A DNA stretch of 10,102 bases from CAZEER01 sp964511215 (GTDB lineage Bacteria > Fidelibacterota > Marinisomatia > Marinisomatales > UBA1611), in NCBI GenBank assembly GCA_964511215.1, contig CAZEER010000076.1, forward strand, positions 1 through 10,102, read 5' to 3'. Below the pieces are notes generated by a model. That model had not been told where the DNA came from and ran no database searches. It worked only from the letters and a program-made list of their open reading frames with translations. A program made the position numbers and the translations under genes. This document shows, in pieces, positions 1 to 6,731 of this stretch. Within the stretch, counting starts at the first letter, position 1. Each line of letters begins with the position of its first letter.

Positions 1-954
1 CCACAGGATATTCTTCAGGCTATGAAAGATCAATCAGCAAATCGAATGCTAGCTGTTCCAGTATTCTTTCAGATGGTAAAAAAACAAGTTGAGCGAGAAG
101 TAAAAAAAGGTCCAAAAGCTAATCAAATGATTTTCAGGTTCCTGTTTAATGTTTTATCGCCTATTTCTCCATTGTTTCTCCGCCGACTATTTTTTAAAAA
201 AATCCACAAAGAATTTGGAGGCCATTTACAATACTTTATGTCCGGGGCAGCACCCTTAGATCTTGAAACAGAAATATTTTTTGATCGTATTGGACTACCA
301 ATTTATCAAGGCTATGGGCTTACAGAAACAAGCCCAGTTGTATCAGTCAATACTAAAGAACATCATCGACAAGGAACCGTTGGTCGACCTTTACCAAATA
401 CTCAAATTCGCATTGCAGATGATGGAGAAATTCTAGTAAAAGGACCTCACGTTACAGATGGTTACTATAAGAGAGATGACCTAACCGCTGAAGTTATAGA
501 TGATGAAAAATGGTTTCACACAGGAGATCTAGGAATTATTGATACACATGGATATTTAACCATTAATGGTAGAAAGAAAAATTTGATTGTTCTAGGTAGT
601 GGGAAAAAAGTCCAGCCTGAAGAAGTCGAACAATGTCTTGCACCTTCGCCATTCTTTAAAGATATTTGTGTACTTGGTCTGCCAATTTTAGATTCTTTGA
701 GACAGGGACAAGAGGAGGTCGGATGTGTTGTTATTCCCACTGATGATCACCTAGAATTATTTTCAGATGAAAAGACTATGAAACTTGCTTTAGAAAATGA
801 AGTACATATAAGATGCAAACTGGTTGCCAATTATAAGCGACCAACTTCTATTATAGTCTATATTGGTGAAATGCCGATGACCACAACTAAAAAGATTAAA
901 CGTAACGATGTTCGTTTATTAGCAGAAAAATTAAGGAGAGAAAGTGATGCTTAG
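1..954 (+). CDS. AMP-forming fatty acyl-CoA/acyl-ACP ligase, C-terminal part (5' end outside window)
   Basis: The reading frame is open from base 1, so this is the C-terminal ~317 residues of an adenylate-forming enzyme. It would activate a carboxylic acid, probably a fatty acid, with ATP and pass it to CoA or a carrier protein. Visible motifs in order are the adenylate-binding GYGLTETSP at 310-336, the HTGDLG hinge-side motif from 517, the RKKNLIVLGSGKKVQPEEVE region near 568-627, and a C-terminal TTKKIKR near 883-903 carrying the likely catalytic lysine. The overall pattern resembles long-chain acyl-CoA synthetases (FAA1/FadD type). I see no obvious inter-domain insertion of the fatty acyl-AMP ligase kind, but I cannot align it here. 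The stop codon overlaps the next gene by 8 bases, which suggests translational coupling. In this cluster it probably supplies the acyl starter. CoA versus carrier-protein transfer cannot be told from sequence alone. Confidence 0.88.
   Translation, partial: PQDILQAMKDQSANRMLAVPVFFQMVKKQVEREVKKGPKANQMIFRFLFNVLSPISPLFLRRLFFKKIHKEFGGHLQYFMSGAAPLDLETEIFFDRIGLPIYQGYGLTETSPVVSVNTKEHHRQGTVGRPLPNTQIRIADDGEILVKGPHVTDGYYKRDDLTAEVIDDEKWFHTGDLGIIDTHGYLTINGRKKNLIVLGSGKKVQPEEVEQCLAPSPFFKDICVLGLPILDSLRQGQEEVGCVVIPTDDHLELFSDEKTMKLALENEVHIRCKLVANYKRPTSIIVYIGEMPMTTTKKIKRNDVRLLAEKLRRESDA
934..939 (+). promoter_or_regulatory. Shine-Dalgarno AGGAGA deciding the methyltransferase start
   Basis: AGGAGA lies inside the end of the upstream ligase gene. 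It is 7 bases before the ATG at 947 but only 4 before the GTG at 944, so the ATG is the better start. Confidence 0.6.
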
Positions 955-1531
955 CATGGCAACTGCAATTATAGCTATTTTAAATATTTTTTTTGTTGGG
1001 CTGTTACCCCGTATTTTCTTTAGACAAGATGGAAATTTCAATCTGAAATGGATTCTTACAGCGGCTCCTTATGGACTTAGTCCGCTATTTCTTTTATTTA
1101 ACACAAAAGAAATTTCTATTTGGGAGCCATTCATATTTGGTCTTAATTCTGAACGAATAATTCTTGAATCTTTAGCAATGCCATTTTTTGCATTATCAAT
1201 TGCATTAATAGCTTTCACCATAGGTATTCATCGAATACCGCTTGCTCTATGGCATCAAGATAATGATGCTCCTAAGAACATAGTTACCCATGGATCGTAC
1301 GCATGGGTTCGCCATCCATTTTATACTTCTTTCTTAATGTGTCTTACTGGATGTGTTATAATTTGTCCCCATATTTCAACAATAGGAACCTTAGTTTATG
1401 CTACTATCGCTTTAATGATAACTGCACGCCGGGAAGAATCCAGATTAAGTTCTTCTGAATTTGGAAAAGAGTATAAAGAATATATGGGAAGAGTAGGGCG
1501 CTTTGTCCCTGGTATTGGCAAAGTTTCATGA
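947..1531 (+). CDS. ICMT/PEMT-type membrane methyltransferase
   Basis: A ~194-residue integral membrane protein with about five hydrophobic segments, at residues ~3-25, 35-52, 75-95, 127-142 and 145-160. Its C-terminal half carries the signature of the isoprenylcysteine carboxyl methyltransferase / phospholipid methyltransferase superfamily. This consists of HGSYAWVRHPFY at residues ~115-126, then RREE at ~161-164, and FGKEYKEYMGRVGRFVP near the end. These SAM-dependent enzymes methylate carboxyl, amino or hydroxyl groups of lipophilic substrates at the membrane. In this operon it could cap a carboxylate or heteroatom on a lipid-like product; that is inference. ATG 947 is chosen over GTG 944 because of the better spacing from AGGAGA. 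The gene overlaps the ligase by 8 bases and the next gene by 4 (ATGA). Confidence 0.82.
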   Translation: MLSMATAIIAILNIFFVGLLPRIFFRQDGNFNLKWILTAAPYGLSPLFLLFNTKEISIWEPFIFGLNSERIILESLAMPFFALSIALIAFTIGIHRIPLALWHQDNDAPKNIVTHGSYAWVRHPFYTSFLMCLTGCVIICPHISTIGTLVYATIALMITARREESRLSSSEFGKEYKEYMGRVGRFVPGIGKVS

Positions 1532-2478
1532 GTAATTATTATATGCATGATCTTTCGTATGCCATGGGATCTATAAAGCGATCAGTAGATGAATCAGCAA
1601 AGAAAAACACTTTTTCGTCAATAAAGCTCTTGCGCGGTTCTGGGTTTGAGAATCATTATATTGCTGATGAGAATGAAACTGTTTTAGATCTAGCGATTAA
1701 GGCCGTCGATCCAATCCGTGATAGACTTAATAATCTTGATTCAATCATATGGGCTTCCTGCATACCAGAGAATGCAACAGTCGGGAACCGGGAATATTTC
1801 GAACAATCTAAGGATGTAAAGCCTCTAATGGATTATCCAGCCAGTCGACTTCAATCTTATTTAGGTATTCCTCAGGCTATAGTTCTTGGATTAGTACAAC
1901 AAGCGTGTACATCTATGTTGGGGTCGATACGTGTAGCTTGCGGGTTATTAGCAACAGAAATTGATTTTAATAATATTCTATGTATTACGTCTGACCGTTT
2001 TCCTCTAGGTGCAAAATACGAACAGGCCTATAATTTAATTTCAGATGGTGCCGCCTGCTGCATTGTTTCTAGAGAACAAAAAGGGTTTCGTATACTCGGA
2101 TCTCATCATATTACTAATGGCTCTGCAGTACAGGCAAATGATGAAGAAACTGCAGCAGTTTATTTTACTTATATGAATCGTATAGTAAACGAAATATTAG
2201 GAAAATTCAAAATTTCTATTGATGAACTTGATTGGATAATACCTCAAAACATTAACCAAAACGCTTGGAAAATCTTATCGCGCATACTTAGGATTGATCT
2301 TGATCAAGTTTTTTCCGAACCGATGAAGGAAGTTGCTCATTGTATATCAGGTGATAATATTATCAATTTGAAGCATTTGAATGACAGCAAAAGGATAAAG
2401 ACTGGACAAAAACTATTATGTTTAATGGCAGGCTATGGACTGAATTGGCAAGGCTTACTATTAGAGAAGGTGAATTAA
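1528..2478 (+). CDS. Ketoacyl-ACP synthase III-like (FabH-like) enzyme with atypical active site
   Basis: At 316 residues it matches the usual length of FabH-family condensing enzymes (thiolase fold). The nucleophile region QQACTSML places the active-site cysteine at C127. FITC-like core features follow, such as ITSDRFPLG (153-161) and a DGAACCIV strand (173-180). The usual FabH histidine motif (PHQAN) appears instead as PQNIN at 239-243, so the histidine seems replaced by Gln or Asn. The region where FabH has its catalytic Asn (GNTSAAS) reads AHCISGDN at 270-277, which offers H271, D276 or N277. Such altered triads are known among KAS III-like enzymes that acylate or condense in specialised metabolism. 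It probably joins an acyl group to a carrier-protein-bound partner, or transfers one. The start ATG overlaps the upstream stop (ATGA). The family is fairly sure and the reaction is unknown. Confidence 0.82.
   Translation: MSNYYMHDLSYAMGSIKRSVDESAKKNTFSSIKLLRGSGFENHYIADENETVLDLAIKAVDPIRDRLNNLDSIIWASCIPENATVGNREYFEQSKDVKPLMDYPASRLQSYLGIPQAIVLGLVQQACTSMLGSIRVACGLLATEIDFNNILCITSDRFPLGAKYEQAYNLISDGAACCIVSREQKGFRILGSHHITNGSAVQANDEETAAVYFTYMNRIVNEILGKFKISIDELDWIIPQNINQNAWKILSRILRIDLDQVFSEPMKEVAHCISGDNIINLKHLNDSKRIKTGQKLLCLMAGYGLNWQGLLLEKVN
2467..2470 (+). promoter_or_regulatory. Ribosome binding site (AAGG) for diiron oxygenase
   Basis: The stretch GAGAAGGTGA at the end of the KAS III-like gene places AAGG nine bases before ATG 2480. 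It supports that start, one base after the upstream stop. Confidence 0.5.
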
Positions 2479-2479
2479 T

Positions 2480-3364
2480 ATGAAAGCAAATATCAATACT
2501 GATAAATTAGACCAAGTGGTAAAAAGATTATGTCGGGTATCGGAAGATAATTACATCAACCCTTTTTCTCATTTAGAGTGGCCAGAAGAATTAGATAAAG
2601 ATAATTGGTTTACTAGCCCGGAACTGATATCAATTGAAGGCACTCCTTTATGGGATACCTTAGATGAGACACAGCGCAAATGTTTAAGTTTTTTTGAGGC
2701 AGTTGGTTTTTATAGTATAAATATACATGGTGAGCGTATGTTAATTGAGGGTTTAGCAAGCCGCTTATACCGCAAAGATAAATATGGCATAACGCCATAC
2801 CTTCATCATTTCCTGGATGAAGAAAATAAGCATATGATTTATTTTGGTCGATTTTGTAGTCTATATGCAAACGGGCCATATCCAGAAAAAAAAATGAAAT
2901 TTGATCAGGAATATGAAGATGGTGAAGAAGATTTTTTATTTTTTTCAAAAATAATGGTTTTCGAAGAGATCGTCGATCTTTTTAACCGTAAACAGGGAAA
3001 AGATGATCGTCTGCACCCTTTGGCTAAAGAAATAAATTGGTTGCATCATTTTGAAGAATCCAGACACTTAGGATTTGGGCGTGAGTTTGTTAAAGTTTTA
3101 TGGCAATCCTATAGTGCTAAATGGACATCTGAAAGTTTAAAGCGTATCAGGGATACTATAAGTAGTTATATTGAAGCGACCTGGAAAGAATATTATAATC
3201 CATCAGTTTATAGGGATGCAGGATTACCAGACCCTTTTTCTATTAGGAAAATGGCTCTAAAACATCCCAAATGCATCAAAAGACGCACTGAAATATCAGC
3301 TCCACTTATTCAATTTTTATCAGAAACAGGAATCCTACCAAATACTGAGGAGTTATCAATATGA
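2480..3364 (+). CDS. AurF-like diiron oxygenase
   Basis: A 294-residue soluble protein carrying the metal-binding pattern of the AurF (p-aminobenzoate N-oxygenase) family. The visible ligands are E90 (in ERMLIEG), E115 and H118 (DEENKH), E162 or E163 (VFEEIVD), and H189, E193, H196 (WLHHFEESRH). This matches the set of four Glu and three His known for AurF (E101, E136, H139, E196, H223, E227, H230), including the H-x3-E-x2-H spacing. AurF relatives oxidise amines to hydroxylamine, nitroso or nitro groups, and some hydroxylate carbon (CmlI and AurF act on arylamines). AurF-like enzymes are also found in the ham/pvf/mgo diazeniumdiolate and pyrazine N-oxide type clusters. Here it lies directly before a carrier protein and a carrier-protein aminoacylating ligase. 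An aminoacyl thioester is therefore an attractive substrate, but this is inference. The start follows the upstream stop by one base. Confidence 0.85.
   Translation: MKANINTDKLDQVVKRLCRVSEDNYINPFSHLEWPEELDKDNWFTSPELISIEGTPLWDTLDETQRKCLSFFEAVGFYSINIHGERMLIEGLASRLYRKDKYGITPYLHHFLDEENKHMIYFGRFCSLYANGPYPEKKMKFDQEYEDGEEDFLFFSKIMVFEEIVDLFNRKQGKDDRLHPLAKEINWLHHFEESRHLGFGREFVKVLWQSYSAKWTSESLKRIRDTISSYIEATWKEYYNPSVYRDAGLPDPFSIRKMALKHPKCIKRRTEISAPLIQFLSETGILPNTEELSI
3347..3352 (+). promoter_or_regulatory. Strong Shine-Dalgarno GAGGAG for the first carrier protein
   Basis: GAGGAG ends 8 bases before ATG 3361 and lies within the diiron oxygenase gene. It is one of the clearest ribosome binding sites in the operon and suggests the carrier protein is well translated. 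Confidence 0.6.
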
Positions 3365-3606
3365 GTAATATAATCAGAAAGAAACTACATGTATTTATTC
3401 TTGAAAATTGTGAAAGCGAAATTTCGAGTATCTCTGATAATACACCTATTTTTGAAAGTGGATTATTGAAGAGCATTCAGATTATGGATCTTATATTATT
3501 TGTAGAAGAGATCAGTGGGAAAGAGGTAGATGTTGAAGGTCTTAAGCCCGGTTCTTTTAAAGATATTGATACAATTATAAAAAACTTTGTTGAAACCAAG
3601 AATTAA
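3361..3606 (+). CDS. Acyl/aminoacyl carrier protein (first copy)
   Basis: An 81-residue acidic helical protein with the fold pattern of an acyl or peptidyl carrier protein. The phosphopantetheine attachment serine is S38, in FESGLLKSIQIMDLI. The residue before it is Lys rather than the usual Asp of the DSL motif, which is unusual. The following helix (FVEEISGKEVDVEGL) and the terminal helix (DIDTIIKNFVE) fit the family. It sits between the AurF-like oxygenase (4-base ATGA overlap) and the amino acid:carrier protein ligase (2-base gap). It is therefore the best candidate for the carrier that the ligase aminoacylates. Discrete carrier proteins next to such ligases are the known arrangement in Bradyrhizobium. 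Modification by the PPTase at 5525 is inferred. Confidence 0.85.
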   Translation: MSNIIRKKLHVFILENCESEISSISDNTPIFESGLLKSIQIMDLILFVEEISGKEVDVEGLKPGSFKDIDTIIKNFVETKN

Positions 3607-3608
3607 AA

Positions 3609-4460
3609 TTGAAAATTGGATTAAGTAAACATGCACAGGGGCTTTGCGCTATATATGGCCCTCTTTTAGAACTTGATAAGTCTCTAGATGCAATCTTTCT
3701 ATCTTGGGCTTCTCAATTTAAAGCTATAGAATATAAATTTCCTCAGTTACTTGCTGTAAAACACTTGGACCGATTACAATATTTTACATCTTTCCCTCAT
3801 CTCGCAACTTTTGCTGTCACCTTAGATCGTGATGAAGATGAACTAAAGCACTTCAGCAGTAAACATAACGTCTTAGAAAATGGTAGCTTAGAGTTACCCA
3901 AAATTCAACCAAGCACTCATGTTATAACCCCAGCTGCTTGCTATCATGCATATGTAGAGTTCGAGGGACAACAATTCGACCAACAAAAAATTATTACAAC
4001 CCGGGGAATCTGTTGCCGATGCGAAGATCAGTATGTAAGCTTAGAAAGGCAATGGACATTTTCTATGCGAGAGATTATATGTATAGGTACTCCAAAAGAG
4101 GTCCATGGTTTCCTAAATAATGCAAAAGAAAAAGTAGACGGTTTTATAAATAAACTGGGGCTAAATGCAAAATGGGAGGGAGCTACTGATCCATTCTTTA
4201 ATCCTAAAAATAACCCCAAATATATCTTCCAAAAATTAGAGCCAGTCAAAAAAGAATTAGTTTTTGATAATCGCTTAGCTATAGCATCAACCAATGACCA
4301 TATCAATTATTTTGGAGAGGCCTTTAACTTAACACGCGATGGTGAAACTTTGTCATCAGGGTGTATTGCATTTGGTATGGAGCGTTGGCTATCTGCAATA
4401 GTAAATACATATGGTGAAGATCCAAACTCTTGGCCATCATTTAATATTTCTAATGCATAA
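3609..4460 (+). CDS. Amino acid:[carrier protein] ligase (class II aaRS-like)
   Basis: A 283-residue homologue of the catalytic core of atypical (methanogenic-type) seryl-tRNA synthetases without a tRNA-binding domain. Members of this family activate glycine or alanine and load it onto the phosphopantetheine of a discrete carrier protein instead of a tRNA. Visible signatures are the N-terminal GLCAIYGPLLELD; a zinc-ligand set C111 (PAACYHAY), E155 (FSMREI) and C252 (SSGCIAFG), whose spacing of 44 and 97 is close to the Cys-Glu-Cys of the Bradyrhizobium enzyme; class II motif 2 (GICCRCE, R137/E139, with Cys in place of the usual aromatic and third positions); and motif 3 GMERW with R259. The start is TTG 3609, two bases after the carrier-protein stop. 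No other start codon preserves the conserved N-terminus and no clear Shine-Dalgarno is present, so coupling to the upstream gene is likely. The amino acid used cannot be read off with confidence. Confidence 0.85.
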   Translation: MKIGLSKHAQGLCAIYGPLLELDKSLDAIFLSWASQFKAIEYKFPQLLAVKHLDRLQYFTSFPHLATFAVTLDRDEDELKHFSSKHNVLENGSLELPKIQPSTHVITPAACYHAYVEFEGQQFDQQKIITTRGICCRCEDQYVSLERQWTFSMREIICIGTPKEVHGFLNNAKEKVDGFINKLGLNAKWEGATDPFFNPKNNPKYIFQKLEPVKKELVFDNRLAIASTNDHINYFGEAFNLTRDGETLSSGCIAFGMERWLSAIVNTYGEDPNSWPSFNISNA

Positions 4461-5538
4461 GCGAGTACTAATTACTGGAATCACCGGTTATGTAGGTCTC
4501 GGTGTAGCAAAACGACTTATTAATGAAGGATTTGAGGTTATTGGATTAGTTCGGAAGCATCACAAGGGTTTTAGTGAGCGAATAGAAAAACTACGTAAAG
4601 ATATTGGTGAAACAGAGAAGTTGGAATTTATTTGTTGCGATTTAGAAAAAGATGAATCCTTAGGTAAGGTAAATCTTAGCGGAATAACACATATCGTTCA
4701 CTCAGCAGCTGTCACCCGATTCAATGTAGAAAAAGAATTAGCAGATACTCTGAATGTTGAAGGATCTCGCAAAATTTTTGATTTAGCTAGGTCTTGTCCG
4801 GATCTTGAATGTCTAAATTATATTAGTACTATATATTCCTGCGGATTAGCTGAGGGCGAAATTTTAGAGGCACATCATCAACCACAAGGTTTTGCTAATT
4901 ATTATGAGAAAAGCAAATTTGATGCAGAGACCTTATTAAAAGAAGAATATGGAGATTTACCTTGGCAGATCATGCGTGTAGCAACTATTATTGCTGATAA
5001 TGAACAAGGGTTAGTCACTCAACAGAATGCATTTCATAACACATTAAAATTATTTTTTTATGGATTATTATCACTCACGCCTGGGTATAAGAATACCCCA
5101 CTTTATTTTGTTACGGGTGAGTTTGTTATAGATGCGATCACTGATCTATCTCAGCAATACAATTCCCAGTCTATTTATCATATAAGCCATAGACAAGATG
5201 AAAGCTCTACATTGGGTGAGCTATTAGATCTAGCATATATCCGTTTTAATCAAGAAGAAGATTTTCGTGCGAGGAATATCCTTAAACCTATATTATGTGA
5301 TTTAGAGTCATTTAGTCTATTGGCAGGCGAGACTGAGAAGATGGGTGCTACGGTAATGGGTCAAGGATTGGGGAGTATCTCACCTTTTTCCAAACAATTA
5401 TTTTCCAAAAAAGATATAAAAAATAATAAGCTTCGAAATATTTTAAAAAATTATTCTGCTCCGAACCCTAAACAACTTCTTAATGCAGTCTGTGGTTACT
5501 TGGTGGAGACTCGATGGGGTAAGCGTGCTCATAAGTAA
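4453..5538 (+). CDS. Free-standing thioester reductase / extended SDR (NAD_binding_4 type)
   Basis: A 361-residue NAD(P)H-dependent reductase of the extended short-chain dehydrogenase group, resembling the terminal reductase domains of NRPS/PKS and fatty acyl reductases. The Rossmann motif TGITGYVG is at residues 8-15. HIVHSAAVTRFN at 80-91, the catalytic-Thr/Ser region ISTIYS at 124-129 and the YxxxK pair Y151/K155 (YYEKSK) follow in the expected order. Such enzymes reduce a carrier-protein thioester to an aldehyde or alcohol, releasing it from the assembly line, and no thioesterase is seen in the operon. ATG 4453 is preferred over ATG 4411 because the Rossmann strand follows directly and the overlap with the ligase is then only 8 bases. 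The alternative is an epimerase-type SDR acting on a soluble substrate; the gene context favours a thioester. Confidence 0.8.
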   Translation: MHKRVLITGITGYVGLGVAKRLINEGFEVIGLVRKHHKGFSERIEKLRKDIGETEKLEFICCDLEKDESLGKVNLSGITHIVHSAAVTRFNVEKELADTLNVEGSRKIFDLARSCPDLECLNYISTIYSCGLAEGEILEAHHQPQGFANYYEKSKFDAETLLKEEYGDLPWQIMRVATIIADNEQGLVTQQNAFHNTLKLFFYGLLSLTPGYKNTPLYFVTGEFVIDAITDLSQQYNSQSIYHISHRQDESSTLGELLDLAYIRFNQEEDFRARNILKPILCDLESFSLLAGETEKMGATVMGQGLGSISPFSKQLFSKKDIKNNKLRNILKNYSAPNPKQLLNAVCGYLVETRWGKRAHK

Positions 5539-6148
5539 ACAGTTACAGTCTATCGAGATTATTCTCTCATTTAGTTCACAATCTCCATCCTATTTGTCAT
5601 CAGAAGAACAAAAAAAAAGAGATCAGCTTTCTGGTTTTCCTCGTTACAATAGTTGGTTATACGGTAGATCCGCACTGAAAAATTTATTATCCAATTTGAA
5701 TTTAAATATAGACACAAGCAGACTAACTTTTCCAAACTCAAGATTTAGTTTAAGCCATTGTGCAAACTTAGCTGTTGCTGCTGGATTATTAACAAAACAG
5801 AAATCGATTGATGGCGTAGGAGTAGATATGGAACTAAACCGTTCTGTTACAGACATGCACACTAAATTTTATCTATCTCAAAAAGAACGTCAATCAGCAC
5901 TAGATAATGATGATAGAGTTAAATTATGGACTATAAAAGAAGCTCTTTTCAAAGCTGACCCTGACAATCGCTATACAGTACTAGGAGACTATGAGATTGA
6001 AGACCCTTCATTATTTCAAGGAAAAGCTAAAAATAATAGAGGACGATCATTTTATTATTCATGTGAAAAGCTTCCTATGTACAAAATATTAAAAATGAAA
6101 TCAGGTGGGTGGATAAGTCAAGCAGTTTCATTATCATCATCTGCGTGA
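5525..6148 (+). CDS. Sfp-type 4'-phosphopantetheinyl transferase
   Basis: A ~207-residue member of the Sfp/AcpT superfamily that attaches 4'-phosphopantetheine from CoA to the serine of carrier proteins. Visible motifs are WLYGRSALKNLL (44-55), the SH pair at 77-78 (FSLSHCANLAVAAG), the Mg2+-binding GVGVDME with D101 and E103, and the WTIKEALFK signature at 135-143. The start is uncertain. GTG 5525 has GGGG five bases upstream and overlaps the reductase by 14 bases. ATG 5483 would give a 56-base overlap and lacks a ribosome binding site. The gene makes the cluster self-sufficient for activating its two carrier proteins. A run of nine A at 5610-5618 lies inside the gene and could be a slippage site. 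Confidence 0.87.
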   Translation: MLISKQLQSIEIILSFSSQSPSYLSSEEQKKRDQLSGFPRYNSWLYGRSALKNLLSNLNLNIDTSRLTFPNSRFSLSHCANLAVAAGLLTKQKSIDGVGVDMELNRSVTDMHTKFYLSQKERQSALDNDDRVKLWTIKEALFKADPDNRYTVLGDYEIEDPSLFQGKAKNNRGRSFYYSCEKLPMYKILKMKSGGWISQAVSLSSSA

Positions 6149-6160
6149 TATATAAATTTT

Positions 6161-6164
6161 GGAG
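6161..6164 (+). promoter_or_regulatory. Ribosome binding site GGAG for the ferritin-like protein
   Basis: GGAG is five bases before ATG 6170 in the 21-base gap after the PPTase gene. It supports the chosen start. Confidence 0.6.
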
Positions 6165-6169
6165 ACTCA

Positions 6170-6730
6170 ATGCCTTTAAATGATAATCACCATTATATTT
6201 TAAGCTATTATCGGACTAGTGAAATCTCAGGAGCTCTTTTCTTTGGGCGTCTTGCGAAAATTATTCCACCAGGGCCAATTCAAGTAGACATGACTAAACA
6301 CTTTGCGGATGAGGCTGCACATGCTTATTACTGGACCGAAGCAATCCAACGCTTAGGTCGTGACCCGTTAAAGCTAAGAGATAGTTACCAAGATCAATAT
6401 AATGATGTAATTGGTATACCTACAAATGTGATGGAAGTTCTAGCTATTACTCAGGTCTTTGAACGCAGAGTAATTAATGCTTATGCTCGTCATGAACGCA
6501 TGCCAAACCTAGACCCCGTGGTTAAAGAGACTATCAAAAGAATTATGGATGATGAAAAATGGCATATTGAGTGGATAAAAAATGCTCTCAAATCATTAGA
6601 GCCTGAATACGGGAAAGATCATATTGATGAAACCATTAAAAAATATTCGTTAGCAGATAAAGAGGTTTATTCTAAAACAATGCAAGAACTTGAAGAGCGT
6701 TATGATTACCTTATTAAAGGAAAAATGTAA
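6170..6730 (+). CDS. Ferritin-like diiron protein (oxidase/oxygenase candidate)
   Basis: A 186-residue four-helix-bundle protein with a complete ferritin-superfamily diiron site. The ligands are E18 (SEISGALFF), E48 and H51 (ADEAAHAYYW), E98 (QVFERRVINAY), and E129 and H132 (DDEKWHIEW). This E...ExxH...E...ExxH pattern is shared by rubrerythrins, aldehyde-deformylating oxygenases, MiaE-type and other diiron enzymes, so the chemistry is open. The protein lacks a rubredoxin domain, which speaks against a simple rubrerythrin. It shares an operon with a thioester reductase and is followed one base later by a second carrier protein. Action on an aldehyde or carrier-bound intermediate is possible but is inference. 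It is not related in sequence to the AurF-like gene at 2480 beyond both being diiron proteins. Confidence 0.8.
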   Translation: MPLNDNHHYILSYYRTSEISGALFFGRLAKIIPPGPIQVDMTKHFADEAAHAYYWTEAIQRLGRDPLKLRDSYQDQYNDVIGIPTNVMEVLAITQVFERRVINAYARHERMPNLDPVVKETIKRIMDDEKWHIEWIKNALKSLEPEYGKDHIDETIKKYSLADKEVYSKTMQELEERYDYLIKGKM

Positions 6731-6731
6731 G

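Noticed and set aside
516..740. Minus-strand open frame of 74 codons
   Set aside because: Lies wholly within the acyl ligase gene, whose + strand frame has clear family motifs; the minus frame shows no motif.
2613..2948. Minus-strand open frame of 111 codons
   Set aside because: Antisense to the AurF-like gene, which carries the complete ligand set; no recognisable domain in the minus frame.
3938..4306. Open frames on both strands within the ligase gene (3938-4120 +, 4028-4306 -)
   Set aside because: Shadows of the amino acid:carrier protein ligase reading frame.
4411..4452. Longer start for the thioester reductase at ATG 4411
   Set aside because: Adds 14 residues before the Rossmann strand and enlarges the overlap with the ligase; ATG 4453 fits the SDR N-terminus.
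3609..4460. A true seryl-tRNA synthetase
   Set aside because: Only about 283 residues, no tRNA-binding domain, and located beside a carrier protein; fits the carrier-protein ligase family instead.
5483..5524. Longer start for the PPTase at ATG 5483
   Set aside because: No ribosome binding site and a 56-base overlap; extra residues do not match the family. GTG 5525 is preferred, though not certain.
5644..5862. Minus-strand open frame of 72 codons
   Set aside because: Antisense to the PPTase gene, which carries the GVGVDME and WTIKE motifs.
2480..6730. The two diiron genes as a duplication
   Set aside because: Lengths, ligand spacing and ligand number (seven, AurF type, versus six, ferritin type) differ, so they are separate families.
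6690..6731. Longer start for the second carrier protein
   Set aside because: The extension overlaps the ferritin-like gene and is not ACP-like; ATG 6732 gives a standard length.
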